NCBI GenBank assembly: GCA_001898965.1
Contig: MKVW01000009.1
Span: 1,532,479 to 1,596,478 of the forward strand
DNA length: 64,000 bases
Reading direction: 5' to 3'
Source: Rhizobiales bacterium 62-17
Lineage (GTDB): Bacteria > Pseudomonadota > Alphaproteobacteria > Rhizobiales > Beijerinckiaceae
Shown here: positions 38,250 to 46,611 of the stretch, piece after piece
Numbering within the stretch: the first letter of the stretch is position 1
Layout: every line of letters starts with the position of its first letter
The notes under the pieces: generated by a model
Seen by the model: the letters and a program-made list of their open reading frames with translations, nothing else
The model's database searches: none
What the model was told of the DNA's origin: nothing
Made by a program: the position numbers and the translations under genes

Positions 38250-40769
38250 GTGAGTGCGCGTCAGTCGTCTGCTCGGAAAGTGAGTCCCGGCCCAATCCAG
38301 CGGCTTTACGCCTGGATTCGCCAGCGGCTGGCCGATCGGCCCGATACCGAACATGAGATGAGCTATAACCGCTATGCGGTGCATCTCGTGCTGATCGCCG
38401 CTCTGTTCGCCGGCGAAAGCGCCGGCTATGTCGGCGCGCGCGAAATTTTGGAATCCTGGCAGCCGGCGCTGATCGCTTATCCGATCATCACGACGCTGAT
38501 TTTCGTTCACATCCTGATCTTTCCCGGTGTCTCGCACGTCCGGCGCGGTTTCGCCATCCTGTTCGACATCGGCAGCCTGACCTTGCTCGCCCACGTCGGC
38601 GGCGCTTCAACGGCTTTGGTCTATCCGGTCTATCTTTGGATCATCTTCGGCAACGGCTTTCGCTTCGGCCTGTCGTATCTGTTCGGCGCGACGGCGGCTT
38701 CCGTCGTCGGCTTTACCGCGGTTCTTTTCACCACGCCATTCTGGATATCCTACCCGTCCTTCGGCATCAGTCTTCTCATCGGCCTGATCGCCTTGCCGGC
38801 TTACGTCTCCGTGCTGATCCGTCGTTTGTCGGCGGCACGCATCCAGGCGGAAGAGGCCAATAAGGCCAAAAGCCTGTTCATGGCCAGCGTCAGCCACGAA
38901 TTGCGCACGCCGCTGAATGCGGTCATCGGTTTCAGCAAGTTGCTGGCCAGCACCAGGCTCGATGCCGAGCAGATGGACATGGCGGTATCGATCGGCGAAT
39001 CGGGCAGCACCTTGCTGGACCAGATCAATTCGATTCTGCAGTTCTCCCGTCTCGAGGCGGGCAAGACGCCGATGAATCGCGAGGCCTTCGATCTGTTCGC
39101 GCTGATCGCGCGTGTTGCGCACATGGTGTCGATCCAGGCGGCCGCCAAGGACGTCGCCGTGCGGCTGCGGATCGATCTCGCCGCGCCGCAGGTGATCGTA
39201 TCGAGCGAGCGGGCGATCGGCGACATTCTGACCAATCTGATGGCCAATGCCGTCAAATTTACCTCCGCCGGTTCGGTGACGATTTCGGTGCAGGAGATGA
39301 ACCGCAGCGATAGCCGCCCGACGCTCAAGATCGCGGTGACGGATACGGGGATCGGAATCGCGAAGGAGGCGCAGGCGCGCATCTTCGAAAGCTTCACCCA
39401 GGCCGATGAAACCATCATCGATCGCTTCGGTGGCACGGGGCTCGGTCTGGCGATCACCAAACAGCTTGTCGAAGCGCTGGGCGGCCGCATCGCCGTTGAA
39501 AGCCAACCGGGGCGGGGCAGCACGTTCAGCTTCCAGTTCCCCACGGAAATCGCCGCCACCGCGGCCAGCGCCGATAAATGCGATCTGCTTCTCCTGTCCC
39601 CCGATCTCGATCTGCGAAGGGTTTGCGTCGAAGCTGGTTTCAAACTGCATCCCGCCGGCAGTATCGCGACGGCGCAGGCCATTCTCGCCGACGAGATGAA
39701 GGATGCGCTCGCTGGCGCGGTCCTGATCGATCAGATGATGGTTGGCCTCGAGACATCGGAAGCTCTGGTCGCTTTGTCTATGCAGTTCGCCGAACGGCGC
39801 ACGCCGGTGTTCGTGCTGCGTCGCGAGCAGGACGATATGGAAATCGAGGCGCTTGCCGACGCCTGTGTGGCGGTTTTGACGGAGCCTGTGAAGTTAGCGC
39901 ATCTGCACCAGATCATGCGCATCGCGCATTCCACGGGTCCTGGCCGTCACCGGCTTGGGGCCGACGAGGAAAAGAACGAGGAGATGACATTCGCCGGCGT
40001 GCGCATTCTGGTCGCCGAGGACAATCGCACCAATCAGAAGGTGATCGGGCGTTTGCTGGAGCGCTCCGGTATTGTCGTGGAATTCGCCGACGATGGCGAA
40101 GCCGCCATCAACAAGCTCTCCACGGCGCCGTTCGATCTGGCGTTCATGGATATCAACATGCCGGTGATGAACGGCATCGAGGCGACGAAACTCTATCGCT
40201 TCGCCGGTCTGGAGCCCTATGTCCCGATTGTTGCCCTTACGGCCGACGTGCGCGACGAGATCCGCGAGAAATGTCTCGAAGCCGGCATGGATGATTGCTT
40301 GCCCAAGCCGGTCGCGGTGGAGCAGATGCTGGCGGCCATTCGGCGCCTGGTCAAACTGAAGCCGGCCTCGGCCGTGCTACGGATGGAGGAGCCGGCATAC
40401 GACATGCCGGTTGCGGAGGTGGCTTCCGCCGCACCGATCGATCATGAAGCGATCGACGATCTCAGAAATCTCGGCGGGCAGGACTTCGTCAACGAGATCG
40501 TCGATCAGTTCGTCTCGGATTCGGTGGCGATCCTGCGCAGTCTCAGCGATGCGGTGGCCAAGGGTGACGAAACGACGTTCCGCGATCAGGCCCATGCATT
40601 GCGCAGTTGCGCCGCCAATGTCGGCGCGCAGCGCATGCGCAAACTCTGCCTGGATTGGCGGGAGATCGACGCGCACGAACTGGCGATCGATGGCGAACGC
40701 CACGTGCGTGAATTGGAAAACGAACTGAACCGCGTCGTGATCGAACTGGCCGCGCTCAAAGCCGCCTGA
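38250..40769 (+). CDS. rpfC: RpfC-like hybrid sensor histidine kinase
   Basis: This 839-residue inner-membrane kinase starts at GTG 38250. It has about five membrane segments (residues 43-192), the H-box SHELRTPLN with His216, the ATP-binding N (NLMANAVKF), G1 DTGIGI and G2 GGTGLGL boxes, a degenerate receiver-like stretch (445-560), a true receiver (583-700, acceptor Asp634 in FMDINMP) and a C-terminal HPt domain with His782 in AHALRSCAANVGA. Five TM segments, HK, REC and HPt in this order is the layout of RpfC, the DSF sensor of xanthomonads. The next, convergent gene encodes the RpfF-like synthase. DSF sensing is inferred from this neighbourhood. Confidence 0.85.
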   Translation: MSARQSSARKVSPGPIQRLYAWIRQRLADRPDTEHEMSYNRYAVHLVLIAALFAGESAGYVGAREILESWQPALIAYPIITTLIFVHILIFPGVSHVRRGFAILFDIGSLTLLAHVGGASTALVYPVYLWIIFGNGFRFGLSYLFGATAASVVGFTAVLFTTPFWISYPSFGISLLIGLIALPAYVSVLIRRLSAARIQAEEANKAKSLFMASVSHELRTPLNAVIGFSKLLASTRLDAEQMDMAVSIGESGSTLLDQINSILQFSRLEAGKTPMNREAFDLFALIARVAHMVSIQAAAKDVAVRLRIDLAAPQVIVSSERAIGDILTNLMANAVKFTSAGSVTISVQEMNRSDSRPTLKIAVTDTGIGIAKEAQARIFESFTQADETIIDRFGGTGLGLAITKQLVEALGGRIAVESQPGRGSTFSFQFPTEIAATAASADKCDLLLLSPDLDLRRVCVEAGFKLHPAGSIATAQAILADEMKDALAGAVLIDQMMVGLETSEALVALSMQFAERRTPVFVLRREQDDMEIEALADACVAVLTEPVKLAHLHQIMRIAHSTGPGRHRLGADEEKNEEMTFAGVRILVAEDNRTNQKVIGRLLERSGIVVEFADDGEAAINKLSTAPFDLAFMDINMPVMNGIEATKLYRFAGLEPYVPIVALTADVRDEIREKCLEAGMDDCLPKPVAVEQMLAAIRRLVKLKPASAVLRMEEPAYDMPVAEVASAAPIDHEAIDDLRNLGGQDFVNEIVDQFVSDSVAILRSLSDAVAKGDETTFRDQAHALRSCAANVGAQRMRKLCLDWREIDAHELAIDGERHVRELENELNRVVIELAALKAA

Positions 40770-40786
40770 AGTCTTTTCACAGCGCT

Positions 40787-41833
40787 CTAGCTGGCTTCCG
40801 ACTGACGGCGGGCATTCTGCGCATTGGCGAGATATTCCATGCGTCGCAGATCGATCGCATCGAGCGACAGCGTATGCTCGATCCAAAGATCGGTGATGTC
40901 CTTCAGATCGCTAAGCGCCATCGGGAACATCTTCTTGTTGATGCTCGAGATCGTGGTGCGCGCGGCGTGCTTGCGCTGGTTCTCTTTCATGAAAGTGCGC
41001 GCCGCTTCGATCGCCGTGCCCTTGTCGACGAGAATGTCGACGAGGCCCATTTCATAGCCTTCCTCGGCCCGGTAGATGCGGCCGCTCAGCATCATGCGCT
41101 CGGCCAGGCGCGGCCCGATCCGTCGCGCCAGGAAATTGAAGGCACCCATGCCGGGAAAGGAGCCGAACATGATTTCCGGCAAGCCGAGTTTGACGCCCTT
41201 TTCGGCGATGATGACGTCGAAGCTCAAGGCGCATTCGAGCCCACCGCCCAAAGCATCGCCTTCCAGGCAGACGAGGGAGATGACCGGCGCCTTGAAGCCG
41301 CAGGCATTGTTGTACATGGCCTCGACACAGGAATAGGCATACTCGCGCAACAGCGTGCGGTCGCGATGGCGGATGGCATCAAGGAACAGCGGCAGGTCGC
41401 CGCCGGCGTTGAACGTGCCCGGATAGACCGAACCGCCGACATAGAAGCGGATGGGTTGCGCCGCCGGCTCGGGCGCCGCCGCATTGGCTTCGTTGATCAG
41501 GTTATGCACCGCGTGCAGATCTTTGAGCAGCTGCGGCGTGAAGCTCGGCGAGCGTTTCAGCCGCATGCGGCACCACAGCGCCCGCAGCAGCGGATCATAG
41601 TCGACCTGCGTCTCGTCGAACGACTGCGCCGCGAAGCGCAAACTGACGGGCAGGGGCGCCGCCGGTTTGAACGTGTGGATGCGAGCTGAATCTTGGCTGC
41701 TTCCCGGCGAACCGCCGCCATCGGGCAGGCTGGTTTGCGCCGTTCCTAAATCTGTTCCCAAGTCACCGGCCTGCCGCGCCATGGCCATGTCCTCTGCGGC
41801 AAGTGAAGCCAGTGCCGCGCTGCCGCCCACCAA
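40787..41833 (-). CDS. rpfF: RpfF-like DSF synthase (crotonase family)
   Basis: This 348-residue enoyl-CoA hydratase-family protein carries the paired glutamates of DSF synthases: Glu200 in GGGLECALSFDVI and Glu220 in LGLPEIMFGSFPGMGA, 20 residues apart as Glu141 and Glu161 of Xanthomonas RpfF. It also shares the RMMLSGRIYRAEEG and C-terminal LDAIDLRRMEYL blocks. RpfF makes cis-2-unsaturated fatty acid signals from acyl-ACP by dehydration and thioester cleavage. It has about 59 extra N-terminal residues compared with RpfF; starting at ATG 41788 would shorten that. It stands tail-to-tail with the rpfC-like gene, 17 bp away. Confidence 0.85.
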   Translation of the reverse strand: MVGGSAALASLAAEDMAMARQAGDLGTDLGTAQTSLPDGGGSPGSSQDSARIHTFKPAAPLPVSLRFAAQSFDETQVDYDPLLRALWCRMRLKRSPSFTPQLLKDLHAVHNLINEANAAAPEPAAQPIRFYVGGSVYPGTFNAGGDLPLFLDAIRHRDRTLLREYAYSCVEAMYNNACGFKAPVISLVCLEGDALGGGLECALSFDVIIAEKGVKLGLPEIMFGSFPGMGAFNFLARRIGPRLAERMMLSGRIYRAEEGYEMGLVDILVDKGTAIEAARTFMKENQRKHAARTTISSINKKMFPMALSDLKDITDLWIEHTLSLDAIDLRRMEYLANAQNARRQSEAS

Positions 41834-42274
41834 GCGGATTAATGAAACTTTAACACAAATTTTCCGCCTGTTTTTGGTTTGTTAAGAAGTGGTTAATGAT
41901 GATTCAAGCGCCATCCGACGGATCGGCCGGCTGCGATCCTCCGGTGGGCCGAGCACCAAGAATGTCTTGTCTGCCAATAGCTTGGCCGTCCTCCCATTTT
42001 GTTAAGCTGGAGTAGGTGATGGCCCGCGCCGAGGCGACCGAACTGGGGACGAAAAAACAATTTGTCCGCCGTGAGGACCGTCGGAGGGGGTGGACTTTAA
42101 GAAATTGGTCCCGCCCGAAAGCTTTTTGGGAGGTCAATGGCGACCTCCCCAAATAATGCGTTGAAAATCCTCCGTCCGAACGTCATTGGGGCGTTGCATT
42201 AGCGAGAGGAACTCGCTAAACGAGCCTCGCACACGGCGTCTGGTACAAGTTCAAGCTTGAGCCCGCCGGCGCAG
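41834..42274. other. Intergenic region between rpfF and tRNA-Arg, with a stem-loop at 42128-42149
   Basis: These 441 bp hold no convincing gene. The first 60 bp are AT-rich and should contain the rpfF promoter (minus strand). At 42128-42149 the arms GGGAGGTC and GACCTCCC form an 8-bp stem with a 6-base loop, without a T-run; its role is unclear. The tRNA promoter should lie in the last 60 bp. Confidence 0.5.
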
Positions 42275-42351
42275 GCGCCCGTAGCTCAGCTGGATAGAGC
42301 ACCAGACTACGAATCTGGGGGTCAGAGGTTCGAATCCTTTCGGGCGCGCCA
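42275..42351 (+). tRNA. tRNA-Arg (anticodon ACG)
   Basis: A complete 77-nt cloverleaf with encoded CCA: acceptor stem GCGCCCG (42275-42281) pairs with CGGGCGC (42341-42347), the anticodon stem CCAGA/TCTGG encloses CTACGAA with anticodon ACG at 42309-42311, and the T-loop GGTTCGAATCC is canonical. ACG would be read as ICG after deamination. The 3' part is the integration site of the element to the right. Confidence 0.97.
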
Positions 42352-42353
42352 TT
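42307..42353 (+). repeat. Left attachment site (attL) in tRNA-Arg
   Basis: The 47 bp from the anticodon loop to just past the CCA recur exactly at 62162-62208. Here the sequence is part of the intact tRNA, so the element restores the tRNA at its left end, as tyrosine-integrase islands do. Confidence 0.93.
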
Positions 42354-42622
42354 TAAGAGTTTGAAATATCAAAATTATTTCCGGAAAGCTAGGCGGTGAG
42401 ACTTCCGTCGACCTAGTCAGAATTCATATCTATACCACCCTCATACCAAGTCTCATATGTATGCGGTGTGGCTAGGTTTGGGTGAAGGCCTATCTCCATG
42501 CGCATGGGCACCAAACATCCCACAAGAACATCCTTCGATTGCGCACGTCATTCGATCTGCGGCTTGCATTACGCAATTTTTTATGATGATTTTCGGTTAA
42601 TGCGCACATTGGAGATTCGCTC

Positions 42623-43333
42623 ATGATCGAGCCTTCGACTCTTCGTTTACTTCGGCTCACGTTTGCCAAAGGCTTTCTTCTCAATTTGGAAGATGCTCTT
42701 CGCGCTGACGCGATGAAGGCGCGCGATATTGTTAGAGACCATTCCGGACTGAAGGACCGACGACGCGCACGAGGGGCAGAAGGGCAGCTCCGCTTTAGAA
42801 TGATGGAAGAGCGCTTTGAGGAACTCTGCAAGGAATACGGCGGCAAAATTCTTGAAGGTGGTGTTATTCCCGACACCGACCTGAACGTCTTTCAGCCCTT
42901 TTGTCGATTTGAAACAGAAGGACGTGGTTTTATTTTCGGCCTTGCCGCGATGCCGGAACCAAAGGCGATCCCTCCAAAGAACAAATCACGTCTTGCTGGT
43001 GTAAGCATCAACTGCCACCTGCTTCCTGGCTTATTCGATACTGGTGGTCCAAAGATCGGTGACGTTTTCGTCTTGCTGTTGGTTGCGCGAGATCGTGATC
43101 GCGCTGGCCTTATTGAAGAAATGGCTATCGGAATCCTAGACTCAAAATATGAGAGCTTCCTCTTCTATGAGCCATTGGAGAAGTTCGTAAGCGACCATCT
43201 TGAAGTGCCGACCGAGCCTTCGCTGTCTCCCGTATCTGCTGCTCCGTCGGTCACCCTGAAGAAGGGTGTGGCTCCGTTTGTTCCGCCAGAGGCGCCAGCA
43301 GTTGCAGATAAGAAGAACACCGGGACGAACTAA
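42623..43333 (+). CDS. Unknown protein at the left end of the mobile element
   Basis: This 236-residue soluble protein has no motif I recognise. It has an alpha-helical N-terminal third (residues 1-85, many charged residues), a central region with beta-strands (GRGFIFGLAAMPEP, SINCHLLPGLFD, DVFVLLLVARDRD) and a Pro/Ala-rich disordered C-terminus. It lies 39 bp before the XRE/ImmA gene in the same direction, with a small stem-loop between them, so the two probably act together, perhaps as a regulated toxin-like or sensor/protease pair. The preceding 270 bp (42354-42622) hold no other gene. Confidence 0.65.
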   Translation: MIEPSTLRLLRLTFAKGFLLNLEDALRADAMKARDIVRDHSGLKDRRRARGAEGQLRFRMMEERFEELCKEYGGKILEGGVIPDTDLNVFQPFCRFETEGRGFIFGLAAMPEPKAIPPKNKSRLAGVSINCHLLPGLFDTGGPKIGDVFVLLLVARDRDRAGLIEEMAIGILDSKYESFLFYEPLEKFVSDHLEVPTEPSLSPVSAAPSVTLKKGVAPFVPPEAPAVADKKNTGTN

Positions 43334-43335
43334 AC

Positions 43336-43356
43336 CTCCCACGCCGCGAGTGGGAG
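43336..43356 (+). promoter_or_regulatory. Stem-loop between the unknown gene and the XRE/ImmA gene
   Basis: The arms CTCCCAC (43336-43342) and GTGGGAG (43350-43356) form a 7-bp stem with a 7-base loop, immediately before the GAGAGAGG ribosome site of the next gene. It could tune translation of the downstream gene or be a weak attenuator. Confidence 0.35.
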
Positions 43357-43372
43357 AGAGGAATACAAGGCA

Positions 43373-44575
43373 ATGCGTGTCGGAACCCCCGGATTCGTGC
43401 CAGCCCGGCTTGAAGAAGCTCGGGCCGCTCGTCGTATCAAAACACAAAAGAAGTTGGCGGAATGGTTGAACGTGGCCGCCAGCACTGTGAGCCGATGGCA
43501 GCAGGGGGAAATTGCCCCGGATACCGAGGCGCTGGCAGCTCTCGCGTCGGCATTCGAAGTGCGTCGAGAATTCTTTCTGCGCCCAGTCTACAATTCTGCA
43601 CGACCGATGTTTCATCGAGCACTCTCAAGCACTCTTGCATCTGATATCCGGTATCAGAAATCTCAGATGAACTGGCTACACGAGATCAGCTCCGTCTTGC
43701 AGCATTATGTCGATTTCCCTCCGATCGATATCCCCGATGTGCTTGGCGGTGCATCTTGGAAGCAACTCCGCGAAACGGATATTGAACGTATTGCGCTTGA
43801 GCTTCGTGCCCACTGGAAGATTGGGGAGGGGCCATGTGGGGATATCATCGCCCTCCTTGAGCGTGTTGGTGTAATCGTCGGTACGATAGAGATGGGCACA
43901 GCACGGCTTGATGGCTTATGCAGTTGGTCCTCTAATGAGCAGCGCCCACACATCCTGCTTGCAACCGACAAAATGTCGTTCCCGCGTCGTCAAATGGATG
44001 GTGCGCATGAACTGGCCCATGCCGTTTTGCATCGCGGCGTTACTGAAGACGAATTCCGCGAAAATTTGAAGGACATCGAGAGACAAGCCTTCCGACTTGC
44101 AAGCGCCTTTCTGATGCCCTCGACAACTTATCCGCACGAGGTTCGGCGGCCGTCGCTGGCCAATTTTCTTTCTCTGAAAGAGCGGTGGCGGGTCTCAATC
44201 AAAGCCCAGATTCATCGACTGGCCGATCTCGGTATTATCCCAGACGAATATGTGACCGATCTCTATAAACTCCATTCAGCTAAGGGCTGGACGAAAGAAG
44301 AGCCGCTCGATCGTGAATGGTCACTTACCGAACCACGAACCCTTCGAGATGCGCTCAATCTGCTGGTTGGTTCGGGCATTCGAACAAAGGAGGATCTTTT
44401 AAGGGTCGAGTTCACCATGTCATCCGCTGATATAGAGCGCCTTGCCGCATTGTCATCTGGTTGGTTTAAGGAAAAGGCTGGTGAATTGGTTCAGCTCAGG
44501 AGTGAACGCGGCAGATCAAGAGAAAGTTCTGCTGAAACGGGTACGGTTATCCCGTTTACGAAGAGACCGAACTGA
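43373..44575 (+). CDS. XRE-type HTH regulator fused to ImmA/IrrE metallopeptidase
   Basis: This 400-residue protein has an N-terminal HTH (about residues 12-65: TQKKLAEWLNVAASTVSRW) and an ImmA/IrrE peptidase domain with the zinc motif HELAH (212-216) and a further acid in DIERQAFRLASAFLMP. Such proteins cleave partner repressors to de-repress mobile-element genes after DNA damage, or act as toxin-type regulators. A GAGAGAGG ribosome site precedes the start. It lies in the same direction as the unknown gene 39 bp upstream, which is its likely partner, and near attL. It may control excision or defence genes of the element. Confidence 0.85.
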   Translation: MRVGTPGFVPARLEEARAARRIKTQKKLAEWLNVAASTVSRWQQGEIAPDTEALAALASAFEVRREFFLRPVYNSARPMFHRALSSTLASDIRYQKSQMNWLHEISSVLQHYVDFPPIDIPDVLGGASWKQLRETDIERIALELRAHWKIGEGPCGDIIALLERVGVIVGTIEMGTARLDGLCSWSSNEQRPHILLATDKMSFPRRQMDGAHELAHAVLHRGVTEDEFRENLKDIERQAFRLASAFLMPSTTYPHEVRRPSLANFLSLKERWRVSIKAQIHRLADLGIIPDEYVTDLYKLHSAKGWTKEEPLDREWSLTEPRTLRDALNLLVGSGIRTKEDLLRVEFTMSSADIERLAALSSGWFKEKAGELVQLRSERGRSRESSAETGTVIPFTKRPN

Positions 44576-44740
44576 TTTTTTGGGGCAAAATGAGCCTGCT
44601 TATTGATTTGCCCGTCGCAGAGCTTTTGGACCTCTGCTCACCATAGCGATGGTCACCGAGGTTCAGAATCGCACAAGTGCGACTTCGAAATATTCAATCC
44701 CTGTTCATTGCGGCAAACGGTAAGCCGCTCTCCGGCGCGA

Positions 44741-45460
44741 TCAGATCTTTTGAGCTATATAGATATCGAGCACTTCGTCGTCATCTTTCAAAACTTCCGA
44801 GATTTTCTTCGATCTAATTTGTGGGAGATCGCTGACGTATACGTGGTCAAAGCACTCCATCAGCATCCCAACACTTGAGATCATGGCTGTCTGTTGATCG
44901 AACGGGAGGATTGTTGATGGCAAGAATAGGGATTCTCCCGAAGACAAATCGAACCGTGCTTTTCCAACCACTTCCTCATCGGTGGACTTTCTGAACTTTA
45001 CTGCCCAGAGGTACGACGGAACGATGAAAACACATCTTCCAGACGGCTTTAGGGCTCCTGCAATATGTCTCCAAGCCTTGATGTCGTTATAGGGATCTCC
45101 CAGCACGGCGAAAATCCAATCGAACTCCGTGTTCCCGAACGGAGCATTGATCACGTTGATTCTGCGTTTCTCGTTATGGCCGATGTTCAAATTGAGCATC
45201 GATGCAGATTCATCGATGAGAACAAGGCTGTCGCCGGCGAATTCCCGCACCAAGGATCGGCCGCAACCAATATCCGCTATTCGTCCTTTTGGAGCGTTCA
45301 GTTCGAAGATCTTTTTCAGGAAAACTTGAGAGGCGGCTCGGAAGTCAGCGCACGTCGGGTGAAGCTGATCATCGTAATATTCTGCCCCGACCACTTCATA
45401 GGATGCCTGTTCCGGAATTTCGGATAATTTGAATGCGACCGGATAAGGGAGCGAGTTCAT
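44741..45460 (-). CDS. Class I SAM-dependent methyltransferase of unknown target
   Basis: This 239-residue protein has motif I RIADIGCGRSLVREF, an acidic LVLIDESASML, and WIFAVLGDPYNDIKAW followed by GALKPSGRCVFIVPS, typical of class I methyltransferases. No DNA-recognition domain is visible, so the target may be a small molecule, RNA or protein. Its start overlaps the upstream membrane-GAF gene by 65 bp in a different frame, which argues for tight coupling between the two. It is the last gene of that minus-strand pair. Confidence 0.7.
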   Translation of the reverse strand: MNSLPYPVAFKLSEIPEQASYEVVGAEYYDDQLHPTCADFRAASQVFLKKIFELNAPKGRIADIGCGRSLVREFAGDSLVLIDESASMLNLNIGHNEKRRINVINAPFGNTEFDWIFAVLGDPYNDIKAWRHIAGALKPSGRCVFIVPSYLWAVKFRKSTDEEVVGKARFDLSSGESLFLPSTILPFDQQTAMISSVGMLMECFDHVYVSDLPQIRSKKISEVLKDDDEVLDIYIAQKI

Positions 45461-46499
45461 TGGTCATCTCCACCAATTTTGTAAGTAGAGGCATTTCGTT
45501 CAGCGCATTGGAGATCGTTTGTTCGAGTTCCTTCCAATGGCCCGGTTCACAGAAAGCGTTCTTTAATTTGGAGTCAAAATACAGAAGGCCAATTTGTTTG
45601 TCTGCCCGCTCCAAGCGAATAGCTCCATAAGAATTGTAACTCTTTACGTGGATAGCCTCAGACAATGTCAAACCCCAGCGCCTCGCTATAAAGCGCTCCA
45701 TTTCTGCATCGGTAGGCGATTCGGACATCTGGACCGCTTCCGATTTTGAGATGAGTTCCCCCTCAATCTCTGCAACGCCGGAACGCCAAACCCTGCCGAT
45801 AATTCCGTATCGGATCGAAAACGTTCTTCCCACAACGCCGTTCGAAATTGGTCGGCCCTCGCGATCGTAATACTGAGTGAACTGATATAGTCGGTCACTG
45901 AAAACGAGGTCTGGAATGTAAATCGTCAGCCTGAAATCCGGAGGACATCGATTGCCAATCAAGCTTGCGACCTTTACTGCGGCCAAACTCGCGAGCGATG
46001 GGATGTCGTAATGGGTTCGCAGCTGAGATGCGAAGGTGTGAGCAGCGGAATAGGCTTCTTCCAATTCTCTATTCGCTCGTTGGACAATTCTTTCAGCTTC
46101 GCCTAGTTCCTTCTGGAAAGATACGGATGCCTGTGAACCGTCGAACTTGAAGCCGCCTGGTAGTTCCCATTTTGAAGAAGAGATAGTGGATCTGATCCAG
46201 TCTGGCCCCCAAAGTAATACGCAGATCACGATGATAGTGATCACGCCCCAAGGAGAAAGTGACTTTAACATTTCTCCAATAACAGTGAGTACCGGTACAA
46301 CGCCATTTGCAAAAATGAAGGCTATGCTTCCACCCACCGAAATGGGCGGCGTGCCCGCTGGAATGCCAAGTGCTGAAAACAGTACGGTGAGAAGTAAAAT
46401 AACCGCCAGTATTGAGAAGGCGAGGCATAGTCCGCAGATACTGGTTGCCTGACACAGTAGCCGACGCAGACGGGTCGTTTCACCTTTGCGAGTGTCCAT
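45396..46499 (-). CDS. Membrane protein with C-terminal GAF-like domain
   Basis: This 367-residue protein begins with two or three membrane segments (residues 17-45, 56-78 and 82-100), then a linker with coiled-coil features (about 115-150) and a GAF-like domain (about 155-345: SLASLAAVKVASLIG, VVGRTFSIRYGIIGRVWRSG, QIGLLYFDSKL). GAF domains bind cyclic nucleotides and other small ligands. An N-terminal membrane anchor plus a ligand sensor next to restriction genes recalls membrane effectors of nucleotide-signal defences. No cyclase is nearby, so this remains speculative. Confidence 0.65.
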   Translation of the reverse strand: MDTRKGETTRLRRLLCQATSICGLCLAFSILAVILLLTVLFSALGIPAGTPPISVGGSIAFIFANGVVPVLTVIGEMLKSLSPWGVITIIVICVLLWGPDWIRSTISSSKWELPGGFKFDGSQASVSFQKELGEAERIVQRANRELEEAYSAAHTFASQLRTHYDIPSLASLAAVKVASLIGNRCPPDFRLTIYIPDLVFSDRLYQFTQYYDREGRPISNGVVGRTFSIRYGIIGRVWRSGVAEIEGELISKSEAVQMSESPTDAEMERFIARRWGLTLSEAIHVKSYNSYGAIRLERADKQIGLLYFDSKLKNAFCEPGHWKELEQTISNALNEMPLLTKLVEMTNELAPLSGRIQIIRNSGTGIL

Positions 46500-46611
46500 A
46501 GGTGCTCAATTCTTCTTAGAGACGTTTCATGATTGCGGCATGACAGCCAGTATAAGATCCTCGGTTGAGGCTGGGATGTTGGTTTGAAGGGAACGATCAG
46601 TAAGGGAAGTT

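Noticed and set aside
38607-39650. Minus-strand frames opposite the sensor kinase
   Set aside because: No recognisable domain; composition typical of antisense frames in GC-rich DNA.
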